From positions 15,264-79,263 of the forward strand of contig JBKECO010000022.1 in NCBI GenBank assembly GCA_047974745.1: a DNA stretch of 64,000 nucleotides. Reading direction: 5' to 3'. The position numbers were made by a program, and so were the translations under genes. Origin of the DNA: JBKECO01 sp047974745. Lineage in GTDB: Bacteria; Bacillota; Clostridia; Lachnospirales; Lachnospiraceae. Positions within the stretch are counted from its first letter, which is position 1. Each line of letters opens with the position of its first letter. This document shows, in pieces, positions 25,911-33,392 of the stretch. A model generated the notes under the pieces. The model saw only the letters and a program-made list of their open reading frames with translations, searched no databases and was not told where the DNA came from.

Positions 25911-26408
25911 ATGGATGAACGTATTATCAGACAGGTAGTGGAATCTGTTACGGAACAGATGGGCAGAACAAGAACATATGAAGATGTCACGCTGGAAATG
26001 GCCGAACTATTGATTCGTGCCGTAGAACAGGAAGCGGCCAGAATGGGCGTGAATGTGGTGATTGCAGTTACGAACAGAGGTGCAAATCCAGTAGCGGTTC
26101 ACTGTATGGATGACTCTTTTATTGCCAGCTATGATATTGCTCTTTCAAAAGCCTATACCTGTGCTGCTGTCAAAATGTCTACATTGACTTTAAAATCAAT
26201 GAGTCAGCCTGGCGGTGGTCTGTATGGAATCCAAAATACCAATCAAGGGAAAATTGTAATATTTGGCGGAGGAATACCCATTTTTCATAATCGTGTGTGT
26301 ATAGGAGGATTGGGTGTAAGTGGTGGTTCGGAAGAACAAGACACGGCACTTGCTGAATACGGCGAAAAACTGATCAAGGAGGGTGTCTTATGGCAATCAA
26401 CGAAGTAG
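25911..26408 (+). CDS. GlcG/HbpS-family protein (PduO C-terminal-like)
   Basis: A 165-residue protein matching the GlcG/HbpS/PduO-C fold: LEMAELLIRAVEQEAARMGVNVVIAVTNRGANPVAVHCMD, here split by a conserved core, and the GGIPIFHNRVCIGGLGVSGG end. The family binds haem in some members and often accompanies diol or glycolate metabolism. The first 18 residues, MDERIIRQVVESVTEQMG, form an amphipathic helix like an encapsulation peptide. The PduO adenosyltransferase domain is absent. It overlaps the aldehyde dehydrogenase gene by 19 bases. Its role inside the compartment is unknown. Confidence 0.85.
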   Translation: MDERIIRQVVESVTEQMGRTRTYEDVTLEMAELLIRAVEQEAARMGVNVVIAVTNRGANPVAVHCMDDSFIASYDIALSKAYTCAAVKMSTLTLKSMSQPGGGLYGIQNTNQGKIVIFGGGIPIFHNRVCIGGLGVSGGSEEQDTALAEYGEKLIKEGVLWQSTK

Positions 26409-27784
26409 AGCTGCAACAGATCGTTTCTGCCGTCGTAAAAAAAATGACGGAAGCAGAAGAGGCACCAGTAGCTCAACTTGGAATTTATAATGATATGAAC
26501 ACTGCCATTGCTGCTGCAAAAGATGCGCAAAAAATCATGCAGCGCATGACAATGGACAATAGAGAAGTAATAATAAAGAATATCAGGACAAAAACATTTG
26601 AAAATGCAGAGCTGTTAGCAAAAATGGCGGTTGCAGAGACTGGAATGGGTAATGTTGGTGATAAGATATTAAAGCATCAGCTATTAGCAGAGAAAACACC
26701 GGGAACAGAAGATATTACAACGACAGCCTGGTCAGGCGACAGAGGTCTTACATTGATCGAGATGGGACCGTTTGGCGTGATCGGTGCAATTGCACCTTGT
26801 ACAAACCCAAGTGAAACGGTACTCTGTAATGCAATTGGAATGATCGCAGGAGGCAATACGATTGTATTTTGTCCTCATCCTCAGGCTGTAAAGACATCTT
26901 TGTTCGCGGTGGATCTGATCAACAGAGCTTCCATTGAAGCAGGCGGACCAAATAATGTTGCGGTTGCATTGAGTGAGCCAACGTTAGAATCTTCGAATGT
27001 TATGATGAAGCATCCTGATATTCCACTGATTTCTGCGACAGGCGGACCTGGAGTCGTGACGGCAGTATTGAAATCTGGAAAAAGAGGAATCGGAGCCGGA
27101 GCTGGAAATCCACCTGTGCTGGTAGACGATACAGCTGATATCCGTAAAGCAGCAAAAGATATTGTCAACGGCTGTACTTTTGACAATAATCTCCCATGTA
27201 TCGCTGAAAAAGAGGTGGTTTCGATTGACTCTATTACTGACGAACTGATACACTGGATGTTGGAAGAAAACAACTGCTATCTGCTCAGCAAAGAAGAAGA
27301 GAACAAACTGCTATCTGTTGTTTTTGAAGACGGAGGAAGATTAAACCGCAATTGTGTTGGAAGAGATGCAAGGACACTCCTTTCAAAAATCGGTGTGAAC
27401 GCACCTGCATCCATAAAATGTATAATTTTTGAAGGAACGAAAGAGCATCCAATGATCGCCGAAGAGCTGATGATGCCAATTCTTGGCATCGTACGAGCAG
27501 GTAATATTGATGATGCCATCGATAAAGCTGTCTGGCTCGAGCATGGTAACAGACACTCCGCACATATGCATTCAAAGAACATTGATAATCTGACAAGGTT
27601 CGGTCAGGCAATTGATACCGCTATCTTCGTTAAAAATGCACCTTCCTATGCAGCACTTGGTTTTGGCGGTGAAGGATTCTGCACATTTACGATCGCAAGT
27701 CGTACAGGTGAAGGTCTTACTTCGGCAAGTACATTTACCAAAAGAAGGCGTTGCGTTATGGCTGACAGCCTTTGCATCAGATAA
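26390..27784 (+). CDS. CoA-acylating aldehyde dehydrogenase (PduP/EutE family)
   Basis: A 464-residue enzyme that oxidises an aldehyde to its acyl-CoA with NAD+. The catalytic cysteine is Cys270 in TFDNNLPCIAEKEV, and PFGVIGAIAPCTNPSET (about 127-143) and ISATGGPGVV (about 214-223) are PduP-like NAD/CoA elements. The N-terminus MAINEVELQQIVSAVVKKM is an encapsulation-like helix followed by a flexible linker. In this locus the likely substrate is L-lactaldehyde giving lactyl-CoA, though propionaldehyde would be the substrate if a diol dehydratase exists elsewhere. Confidence 0.92.
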   Translation: MAINEVELQQIVSAVVKKMTEAEEAPVAQLGIYNDMNTAIAAAKDAQKIMQRMTMDNREVIIKNIRTKTFENAELLAKMAVAETGMGNVGDKILKHQLLAEKTPGTEDITTTAWSGDRGLTLIEMGPFGVIGAIAPCTNPSETVLCNAIGMIAGGNTIVFCPHPQAVKTSLFAVDLINRASIEAGGPNNVAVALSEPTLESSNVMMKHPDIPLISATGGPGVVTAVLKSGKRGIGAGAGNPPVLVDDTADIRKAAKDIVNGCTFDNNLPCIAEKEVVSIDSITDELIHWMLEENNCYLLSKEEENKLLSVVFEDGGRLNRNCVGRDARTLLSKIGVNAPASIKCIIFEGTKEHPMIAEELMMPILGIVRAGNIDDAIDKAVWLEHGNRHSAHMHSKNIDNLTRFGQAIDTAIFVKNAPSYAALGFGGEGFCTFTIASRTGEGLTSASTFTKRRRCVMADSLCIR

Positions 27785-27794
27785 GGAGAATAAA

Positions 27795-29000
27795 ATGGCA
27801 GTAAACGAAAGAGATATAGAGGCAATTGTAAAATCTGTCCTCGAAGGGATGAAAAATCCTGAAGCAGCATCACCAGCAAGGACATCTTCCACAGATATCC
27901 CGAAAAAAGCTCGTGTTGCTATGCTTACTGAACTAAAGCACTTTGAACTGCAGGAATACAATCTTCCGACTGTTGGTGATGATGACATTCTTGTCAAAGT
28001 CGAAGGATGCGGTGTATGTGGTACAGATGCACATGAGTTCAAAAATGATCCATTTAGCCTGATTCCAGTCGTACTAGGACATGAAGGTACCGGCGAGATC
28101 GTAAAAATGGGTAAAAATGTTAAAAAAGACAGCGCAGGAAAAAGTCTCGGATTAGGAGATAAGGTTGTTACCTGTATGATCTTTGCAGATAATCCGGACA
28201 TCACAATGTTCGATCTGAATAAGCAGAATGTTGGCGGTGCTGATGTATTTGGACTGCTTCCGGATGATGAAATTCATTTTAACGGATGGTTCGGTGATTA
28301 CCTGCTGATTCGTGGTGGATCGACCGTATTCAACGTTAGCGACCTTGATCTTGAATCAAGAATTCTGATCGAGCCAAGTGCAGTTCTCATTCATGCAGTT
28401 GAAAGAGCAAAATCTACAAACATTCTAAGATTCAACAGTCGTGTCGTGATTCAAGGATGCGGCCCGATCGGACTGATTTGTATCGCAATATTGAAGACAA
28501 TGGGAACCGTTAATATTGTTGCAGTCGATGGCAATGCACAGAGACTGGAATTTGCAAAACGACTCGGAGCCTCCGAAACAGTGAACTTCAATGATTTCAA
28601 AGGAATCGAAGCGCTGACGGAAGGAGTAAAAGCAGCTTTTGGCGGATATCTGGCAGACTTTGCATTCCAGTGTACCGGAAATCCTCATGCACATTCAAAT
28701 ATCTACAAATTCATTCGCAATGGCGGTGGATTGTGTGAGCTCGGATTTTTCATCAATGGTGGAGATGCAACGATCAATCCTCATTTTGATCTTTGTGCAA
28801 AAGAAATCACATTGGTGGGCTCCTGGGTATACACATTAAGAGATTACGCAACGACCTTTGATTTCTTGAAGAGTGCAGCTGCGATCGGACTTCCGTTAAA
28901 GGAACTGATCACACATAAATATGCTCTGGAAGATATCAATGAGGCACTGGAGACGAATCTGAAAATGGAAGGTCTCAAGATTGCCATCATCAATAAATAA
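27795..29000 (+). CDS. Zinc-dependent alcohol dehydrogenase (MDR family) with N-terminal encapsulation-like tail
   Basis: A 401-residue medium-chain dehydrogenase. Catalytic zinc ligands are Cys75 in GCGVCGTD and His96/Glu97 in LGHEGTGEIV; the CxxCxxC structural zinc lobe is missing. The Rossmann loop is VVIQGCGPIGLI. Residues 1-20 (MAVNERDIEAIVKSVLEGMK) form an amphipathic tag followed by a Pro/Ala/Ser-rich linker. ATG 27795 is set by AAGGAG; the frame is open upstream only by chance. It would regenerate NAD+ by reducing lactaldehyde to 1,2-propanediol. Pdu systems usually use an iron-type PduQ instead. Confidence 0.9.
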   Translation: MAVNERDIEAIVKSVLEGMKNPEAASPARTSSTDIPKKARVAMLTELKHFELQEYNLPTVGDDDILVKVEGCGVCGTDAHEFKNDPFSLIPVVLGHEGTGEIVKMGKNVKKDSAGKSLGLGDKVVTCMIFADNPDITMFDLNKQNVGGADVFGLLPDDEIHFNGWFGDYLLIRGGSTVFNVSDLDLESRILIEPSAVLIHAVERAKSTNILRFNSRVVIQGCGPIGLICIAILKTMGTVNIVAVDGNAQRLEFAKRLGASETVNFNDFKGIEALTEGVKAAFGGYLADFAFQCTGNPHAHSNIYKFIRNGGGLCELGFFINGGDATINPHFDLCAKEITLVGSWVYTLRDYATTFDFLKSAAAIGLPLKELITHKYALEDINEALETNLKMEGLKIAIINK

Positions 29001-29013
29001 CCGGAGGTAAGTC

Positions 29014-29328
29014 ATGGCACAAGCAGTAGGAATCGTAGAAGTATTTGGTCTGGCAACAGCTTTTGCAGCAGCGGACGCAGGCTGTAAGGCTGCAAATGTG
29101 GTCCTTGAACCATTTGATAAGAATAAACCAGCAAATGCAGATGCATTGCCTGTACCTTTGATTGTCTGTATTAAATTCAGAGGCTCAGTAGACGACGTAA
29201 AAGCAGCTGTTGAGGCGGCTGTACAGTCTGCAAACCAGACAACGGGAGTGGTAGCACAGCATGTGATCGCACGCCCCGAACCGGGAACTCAGTTGATGCT
29301 TGGTATCAATGCGTTTGATAAGAATTAA
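29014..29328 (+). CDS. BMC-H shell protein with an internal insertion
   Basis: A 104-residue single BMC-domain shell protein. It begins MAQAVGIVEVFGLATAFAAADA and ends with the HVIARPE strand region typical of hexameric shell tiles. Compared with its neighbours it has about 12 extra residues (DKNKPANADALPVP) between strands, likely near the pore or face of the hexamer. It is the first of four consecutive BMC-H genes. The ATG follows CCGGAGGTAAG. Confidence 0.92.
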   Translation: MAQAVGIVEVFGLATAFAAADAGCKAANVVLEPFDKNKPANADALPVPLIVCIKFRGSVDDVKAAVEAAVQSANQTTGVVAQHVIARPEPGTQLMLGINAFDKN

Positions 29329-29430
29329 AAGAAAAGCATAACTGTTAAAATAAAAATAGAAATCGCAAATAATCAAAACAGAAAAATCAAAAAAACATAG
29401 TATGAATCGAGAATTCAGGAGGAAAAAATT

Positions 29431-29709
29431 ATGGCACAGGAAGCATTGGGAATGGTAGAAACAAGAGGACTTACAGCAGCGATCGAAGCAGCTGACGCAA
29501 TGGTAAAAGCAGCAGAAGTTTCATTAGTTGGAACAGAAAAAATCGGATCTGGATTAGTAACAGTAATGGTTCGCGGTGATGTTGGAGCAGTAAAGGCAGC
29601 TACAGAAACAGGCGCAGCAGCAGCTTCAAAATTAGGTGAATTAGTTGCAGTTCATGTAATTCCAAGACCTCACAGTGATGTGGAGAAAATCCTTCCTACA
29701 TTGAAATAG
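29431..29709 (+). CDS. BMC-H shell protein (PduA/PduJ-like)
   Basis: A 92-residue canonical hexameric shell protein: ALGMVETRGLTAAIEAADAM, the KIGSGLVTVMVRGDVGAV centre with the pore loop, and the VIPRPHSDVEKILP end. It shares all but about 11 of 92 residues with the short form of the gene at 30129, marking a recent duplication. A strong AGGAGG site precedes it after a 100-base A-rich spacer with no other feature. Confidence 0.95.
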   Translation: MAQEALGMVETRGLTAAIEAADAMVKAAEVSLVGTEKIGSGLVTVMVRGDVGAVKAATETGAAAASKLGELVAVHVIPRPHSDVEKILPTLK

Positions 29710-29734
29710 TACAGAAAGACGACGAGGCGAGAGA

Positions 29735-30019
29735 ATGCAAGCTTTAGGATTTTTTGAAATAGCCGGTGTGACACCAGCGGTTACAGCGTTGGATATCATG
29801 TGCAAAACTGCAAATGTTGATTTTGTCTCCTGGGAGAGAAAACTTGGTGGACGTCTTGTTACAATTATTGTACAGGGAGAAATTTCTGATGTGACGCAGG
29901 CTCTTGAAGCAGCTGCTGCAGGTGGAATCAAAAAACCAGTTAATTATGTTTCGATCGCAAGGCCTCATGAAGAAATCGTGAAGCTGGTCGAAATGTCTGC
30001 GAGCCGTATAATCAAGTAA
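29735..30019 (+). CDS. BMC-H shell protein, divergent type
   Basis: A 94-residue BMC-domain shell protein that differs from its neighbours: ALGFFEIAGVTPAVTALDIMCKT at the start and SWERKLGGRLVTIIVQGEISDV in the middle, in place of the KIGSGLVTVMVRGDVG pore segment. The family fold and length are normal. The changed pore region suggests a different permeability or a specialised position in the facet. It lies between the two near-identical PduA-like genes. Confidence 0.92.
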   Translation: MQALGFFEIAGVTPAVTALDIMCKTANVDFVSWERKLGGRLVTIIVQGEISDVTQALEAAAAGGIKKPVNYVSIARPHEEIVKLVEMSASRIIK

Positions 30020-30038
30020 AATTACAGGTGGTGTAAAA

Positions 30039-30407
30039 ATGCCAGAAACCAGAAAAACAACAAATAGTAAGTCGAATGATAAGGCTGTCACAAAGGTGAC
30101 GGCACCAGAAAAAATGGAGGTAAGGAAAATGTCACAAGAAGCTTTAGGTATGGTAGAAACCAGAGGATTAACAGCAGCCATTGAAGCAGCAGATGCAATG
30201 TGTAAAGCAGCAAATGTTTCATTAGTTGGAACAGAAAAAATTGGATCCGGATTAGTAACAGTAATGGTACGCGGTGATGTAGGCGCAGTAAAATCTTCAG
30301 TTGAAGCCGGTGCAGCAAATGCTTCCAGACTTGGCGAGCTTGTTGCTACACACGTAATTCCAAGACCACACAGTGATGTTGAGAAAATCTTACCTGCTTT
30401 AAAATAA
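30039..30407 (+). CDS. BMC-H shell protein with possible second internal start
   Basis: From ATG 30039 the protein has 122 residues: a polar, Lys/Thr-rich 30-residue N-terminal extension and then a PduA/PduJ-like BMC domain. A second ATG at 30129, preceded by GGAGGTAAGGAAA, starts exactly at the usual BMC-H N-terminus (MSQEALGMVETRGL) and would give 92 residues. The longer start has a CAGGTGGTG site at acceptable spacing. Both may be used, giving tagged and untagged tiles; the short form alone is also possible. The domain is nearly identical to the gene at 29431. Confidence 0.9.
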   Translation: MPETRKTTNSKSNDKAVTKVTAPEKMEVRKMSQEALGMVETRGLTAAIEAADAMCKAANVSLVGTEKIGSGLVTVMVRGDVGAVKSSVEAGAANASRLGELVATHVIPRPHSDVEKILPALK

Positions 30408-30418
30408 CAGCCAAATGA

Positions 30419-30452
30419 CTCGGTATCAGAATGGAATTGATCTGATACCGAG
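30419..30452 (+). other. Perfect 12-bp intercistronic stem-loop
   Basis: CTCGGTATCAGA (30419-30430) pairs perfectly with TCTGATACCGAG (30441-30452) around a 10-base loop. No T run follows, so it is more likely an mRNA-stabilising or processing hairpin that favours the upstream shell genes than a strong terminator. Confidence 0.75.
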
Positions 30453-30517
30453 CTGTATATAGGTGCGTGTGCAGAACAAATGTACCTGTAATCAATAGAA
30501 GTCAGAGGTCAAAAGTC

Positions 30518-31177
30518 ATGGTAGACGAAAAAAACATTGAACAGATCACAAAACTGGTAATGCAAATGATGTCTCCTGAAGCCTTTACGAGCAAAGATGA
30601 AGAGGGTGGATACATGGTGCCGGTCGGTGTTTCGGCCAGACACGTTCATCTGACACAGGAAGATGTAGAAACTTTATTTGGAAAAGGCTATCAGCTGACA
30701 AGAAAAAAAGAACTGATGGGCGGACAATTTGCATCAAATGAACAAGTCACAATTGTCGGAGTCAAGTTACGTGCGATAGAGAATGTCAGGATTCTTGGTC
30801 CTGTCCGAAGCTTTTCGCAGGTCGAGATCTCTCAGACAGATGCTATGAAGCTTGGAGTCGCAGCACCGCTGCGTAATTCTGGTGACATTGCAGGTTCAGC
30901 TCCCATTGCCATCGTAGGACCAAAAGGTGCAGTGTATCTGAATGAAGGCTGCATTATTGCAAAGCGTCATATACATATGTCTCCTCAGGATGCGAAAAGC
31001 GCCGGAGTCAAAGATAAGGATGTCGTTAAAGCAACTATGTGCAGCGAGAGAGGAACGACATTTGAGGAAGTACTTGTTCGTGTAGATCCAAGCTTTACAC
31101 TGGAGATGCATATTGATACCGATGAAGCAAATGCTTCTGGCATCAAGACAGGGGACACCCTAATAATGAAAAAGTAG
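30518..31177 (+). CDS. pduL: PduL-type phosphate acyltransferase
   Basis: A 219-residue PduL enzyme that converts acyl-CoA and phosphate to acyl phosphate, recycling CoA inside the compartment. Zinc-site motifs GVSARHVHLTQED (two His) and KRHIHMSPQDA (two His) frame the two beta-barrel halves. The N-terminal MVDEKNIEQITKLVMQMM helix resembles an encapsulation peptide. ATG 30518 follows AGAGG and begins that helix; the frame is open further upstream but the extension has no support. With lactyl-CoA as substrate the product would be lactyl phosphate. Confidence 0.95.
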   Translation: MVDEKNIEQITKLVMQMMSPEAFTSKDEEGGYMVPVGVSARHVHLTQEDVETLFGKGYQLTRKKELMGGQFASNEQVTIVGVKLRAIENVRILGPVRSFSQVEISQTDAMKLGVAAPLRNSGDIAGSAPIAIVGPKGAVYLNEGCIIAKRHIHMSPQDAKSAGVKDKDVVKATMCSERGTTFEEVLVRVDPSFTLEMHIDTDEANASGIKTGDTLIMKK

Positions 31178-31192
31178 AATGGATGAATCAGT

Positions 31193-31459
31193 ATGATTAT
31201 TGGCAGAATTACAGGTAGTGTTATTGCCACGAGGAAGAATGATAACCTGATCGGAAGCAAATTTATGATCGTTGAGCCAATCGGCTCCATGAATAAAAGT
31301 GGATGCAGTATGGTTGCGATCGATAATGTCGGAGCAGGTATTGGTGAAGTAGTTCTGGTTGCGACTGGAAGTGCTGCACGCATAGGTTGTGGGATGGAAC
31401 TGGCGCCAATTGATGCAGCGATTGTCGGCATAATTGATGATGGTGCAGAACTGGAGTAA
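31193..31459 (+). CDS. BMC vertex protein (EutN/CcmL family)
   Basis: An 88-residue pentameric shell protein that caps the icosahedral vertices. MIIGRITGSVIATRKNDNL, the GSKFMIVEP strand, VAIDNVGAGIGEVVLVATGSAAR and the DAAIVGIID end are the family signatures. It starts 15 bases after pduL and ends just before the PduS-like gene, within one operon. Confidence 0.95.
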   Translation: MIIGRITGSVIATRKNDNLIGSKFMIVEPIGSMNKSGCSMVAIDNVGAGIGEVVLVATGSAARIGCGMELAPIDAAIVGIIDDGAELE

Positions 31460-31465
31460 TCATTT

Positions 31466-32794
31466 ATGGAACGAATGGAGCTAATTCAGACAGCAAGAGA
31501 ATACGGAATTTTTGGAAAAAGTTTTCATCAGGGATCACTATGGGAGCGGCTTTTGCAGCCAGCTTCAATCTTGATTATTAATTGTGCAGAGTGTGAGCCG
31601 CTAAATCGCAGAGATAGTCTTTTGCTTGCACATTTTGCACGTGAAATATGTAAAACAGGGAGCATCATTTCAGAGGCACTTGGCGTATCAGAATTTTTTA
31701 TCGGAATCAATGAATCCAGAGAAAAAGCTGTTCGTTGCGTACAGTCTGAAATTGATGCTTTCCCAAATGCTGGAGTTATTCTTTTAAAGGATCTGTATCC
31801 GGCGGGAGACGAGATCGAGCTCGTCTTTGATTGTCTTGGTATACTGGTCTCTCCAGGTAAAAAACCGATCGATTACGGAATTATTGTGATGGGGATCGAG
31901 ACAGTTTTGCGTTTTTATCAAGCAATCTTTAATAAGGCACCGGTAACATCTTCCTTCCTATCGATCATAGGTGAGGTGGAGACACCTGTGTGCTGCAATG
32001 TTCCTTTTGGGACAAATATAATGGAACTTCTCGAACAAAAAGTGCGAATTACTGCGGATCATCCTGCAATTTTAGTAGGAGGAGTGCTGTTCAACAGATT
32101 AACGAATGGGTATGAACCTGTTACTGAAAACACAGGCTGCATTTTGATCCTTGAGGAGTCGCATCCACTTGTACAGCGGATGAAAGTTCCACTAAACATA
32201 AAATTGAAAAGAGCAATGGCGTCCTGCAGTCAGTGTGAGTCCTGCACACGTTTGTGCCCCAGATATCTGCTTGGATATCCGGTGGAGCCGCACAAACTGA
32301 TGCGTGCTGTATCCAATTCTGTAACTGCAGAACTTGAGCCATTTTTAAATAGCAGATTTTGTTCGTCGTGTGGCTTATGTGAATATAGTTCCTGTCCGCA
32401 GGGATTATCACCGGTTTCCATGATGTTCGAATTTAAGAAGAAATTACAAATTACTAAGGAACTGCCCGTCTCTGAACATCAAATTGCTGTAAGAGATGAA
32501 AGAATAGACAGAAGGATATCTGGAAAGAAGTTCAGCCAGAAACTAGGTCTGAGTCGATATGAGAAAGAAATCCGATTAGAGACAAATCCTTTTCATCCTT
32601 CCAAAGTAAAGCTTGCTCTTGATAGGAATCGAGAAGTACGCTTTATAGCAGAACCCCAGGAAGTCGTTTCCTGTGGTCAGCAAATCGCCTTTACGATTGC
32701 TGATTCAAAAAGTTTTCCGGTCTTTGCAACAGTCAATGGAGTTATTTCAGAAATAGATGCGAGTGGAATCATCATTCAGACGCAAGAAGAATAA
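31466..32794 (+). CDS. PduS/RnfC-like iron-sulfur protein with degenerate glycine-rich loop
   Basis: A 442-residue protein related to PduS and RnfC/NuoF-type flavoproteins. Two Fe-S motifs are intact: Cys254, 257, 260, 264 and Cys299, 302, 305, 310. The INCAECEPL (38-46) and LYPAGDE (110-116) segments also match the family. However, the GxGGAGFP loop that binds FMN/NADH in relatives is replaced by GIFGKSFHQGSLW (residues 14-26). It may therefore pass electrons without binding NADH in the usual way. The C-terminal part holds a lipoyl-like barrel. It neighbours the PduT-like shell protein, its usual partner. Confidence 0.85.
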   Translation: MERMELIQTAREYGIFGKSFHQGSLWERLLQPASILIINCAECEPLNRRDSLLLAHFAREICKTGSIISEALGVSEFFIGINESREKAVRCVQSEIDAFPNAGVILLKDLYPAGDEIELVFDCLGILVSPGKKPIDYGIIVMGIETVLRFYQAIFNKAPVTSSFLSIIGEVETPVCCNVPFGTNIMELLEQKVRITADHPAILVGGVLFNRLTNGYEPVTENTGCILILEESHPLVQRMKVPLNIKLKRAMASCSQCESCTRLCPRYLLGYPVEPHKLMRAVSNSVTAELEPFLNSRFCSSCGLCEYSSCPQGLSPVSMMFEFKKKLQITKELPVSEHQIAVRDERIDRRISGKKFSQKLGLSRYEKEIRLETNPFHPSKVKLALDRNREVRFIAEPQEVVSCGQQIAFTIADSKSFPVFATVNGVISEIDASGIIIQTQEE

Positions 32795-32826
32795 TATGCA
32801 GTAAGTAAATCGAAGGGAATCGACAC

Positions 32827-33375
32827 ATGGGAAGATCTTTAGGAATGATAGAATATAAGACAGTTTCGACTGGAGTGCTTGCAGCTGATCTGGTGCTCAA
32901 AACTGCTGAAGTGGATCTGATCGAAGCACAGACAGTATGTCCGGGCAAATATATCGTATTGTTTGAAGGGGATATCAGTGCTGTTTCATCTGCTCTTGAA
33001 GCAGCAAAGTCTAGATATCCTGAGCAATTAATTGATAGTTTTCTACTTGGTAATCCACACGAGGGCATCTTTCCGGCTCTATATGGAACCGTGGAAATAC
33101 TTGAAAAGAAAGCACTTGGCATCCTTGAGACCTTCGATGCCGCAGCTATTTTTGTGGCAGCTGACCAAGCTGCAAAAACGGCTCAGATTCAACTAGTAGA
33201 AATACGTGTGTCCCGAGGCATGTGCGGAAAATCCTATGTCTTTTTAACAGGTGAGGTGGCTGCAGTCAGTGCAGCGATTTCAAATGCAAAAGAGATCGTA
33301 AGCAGAAATGGAATGCTGCTTGACAGCTCTGTACTAGCAAATCCTGATAAAAAGCTTTGGGAATCAATTATGTAG
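32827..33375 (+). CDS. Tandem BMC-domain shell protein, PduT-like
   Basis: A 182-residue protein with two BMC domains (about 1-90 and 95-182), forming a trimeric pseudohexamer. Cys38 in TVCPGKYIVL occupies the same position as the pore cysteine that binds a 4Fe-4S cluster in PduT, so an electron-carrying pore is likely. Its location directly after the PduS-like iron-sulfur gene supports electron exchange across the shell. The second domain is ALGILETFDAAAIFVAADQAAK with SYVFLTGEVAAV. Confidence 0.92.
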   Translation: MGRSLGMIEYKTVSTGVLAADLVLKTAEVDLIEAQTVCPGKYIVLFEGDISAVSSALEAAKSRYPEQLIDSFLLGNPHEGIFPALYGTVEILEKKALGILETFDAAAIFVAADQAAKTAQIQLVEIRVSRGMCGKSYVFLTGEVAAVSAAISNAKEIVSRNGMLLDSSVLANPDKKLWESIM

Positions 33376-33392
33376 TAGAGAGGGGATTGTGT

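Noticed and set aside
27572..28204. A 210-codon open frame on the minus strand across the aldehyde and alcohol dehydrogenase genes
   Set aside because: It lies wholly antisense to two well-supported tagged enzymes, has no ribosome site and reads as Ser/Pro-rich noise.
20220..33375. Standard ethanolamine (Eut) or propanediol (Pdu) operon
   Set aside because: EutABC, PduCDE and the reactivating factors are missing, while rhaA, rhaB and a tagged sugar-phosphate aldolase are present.
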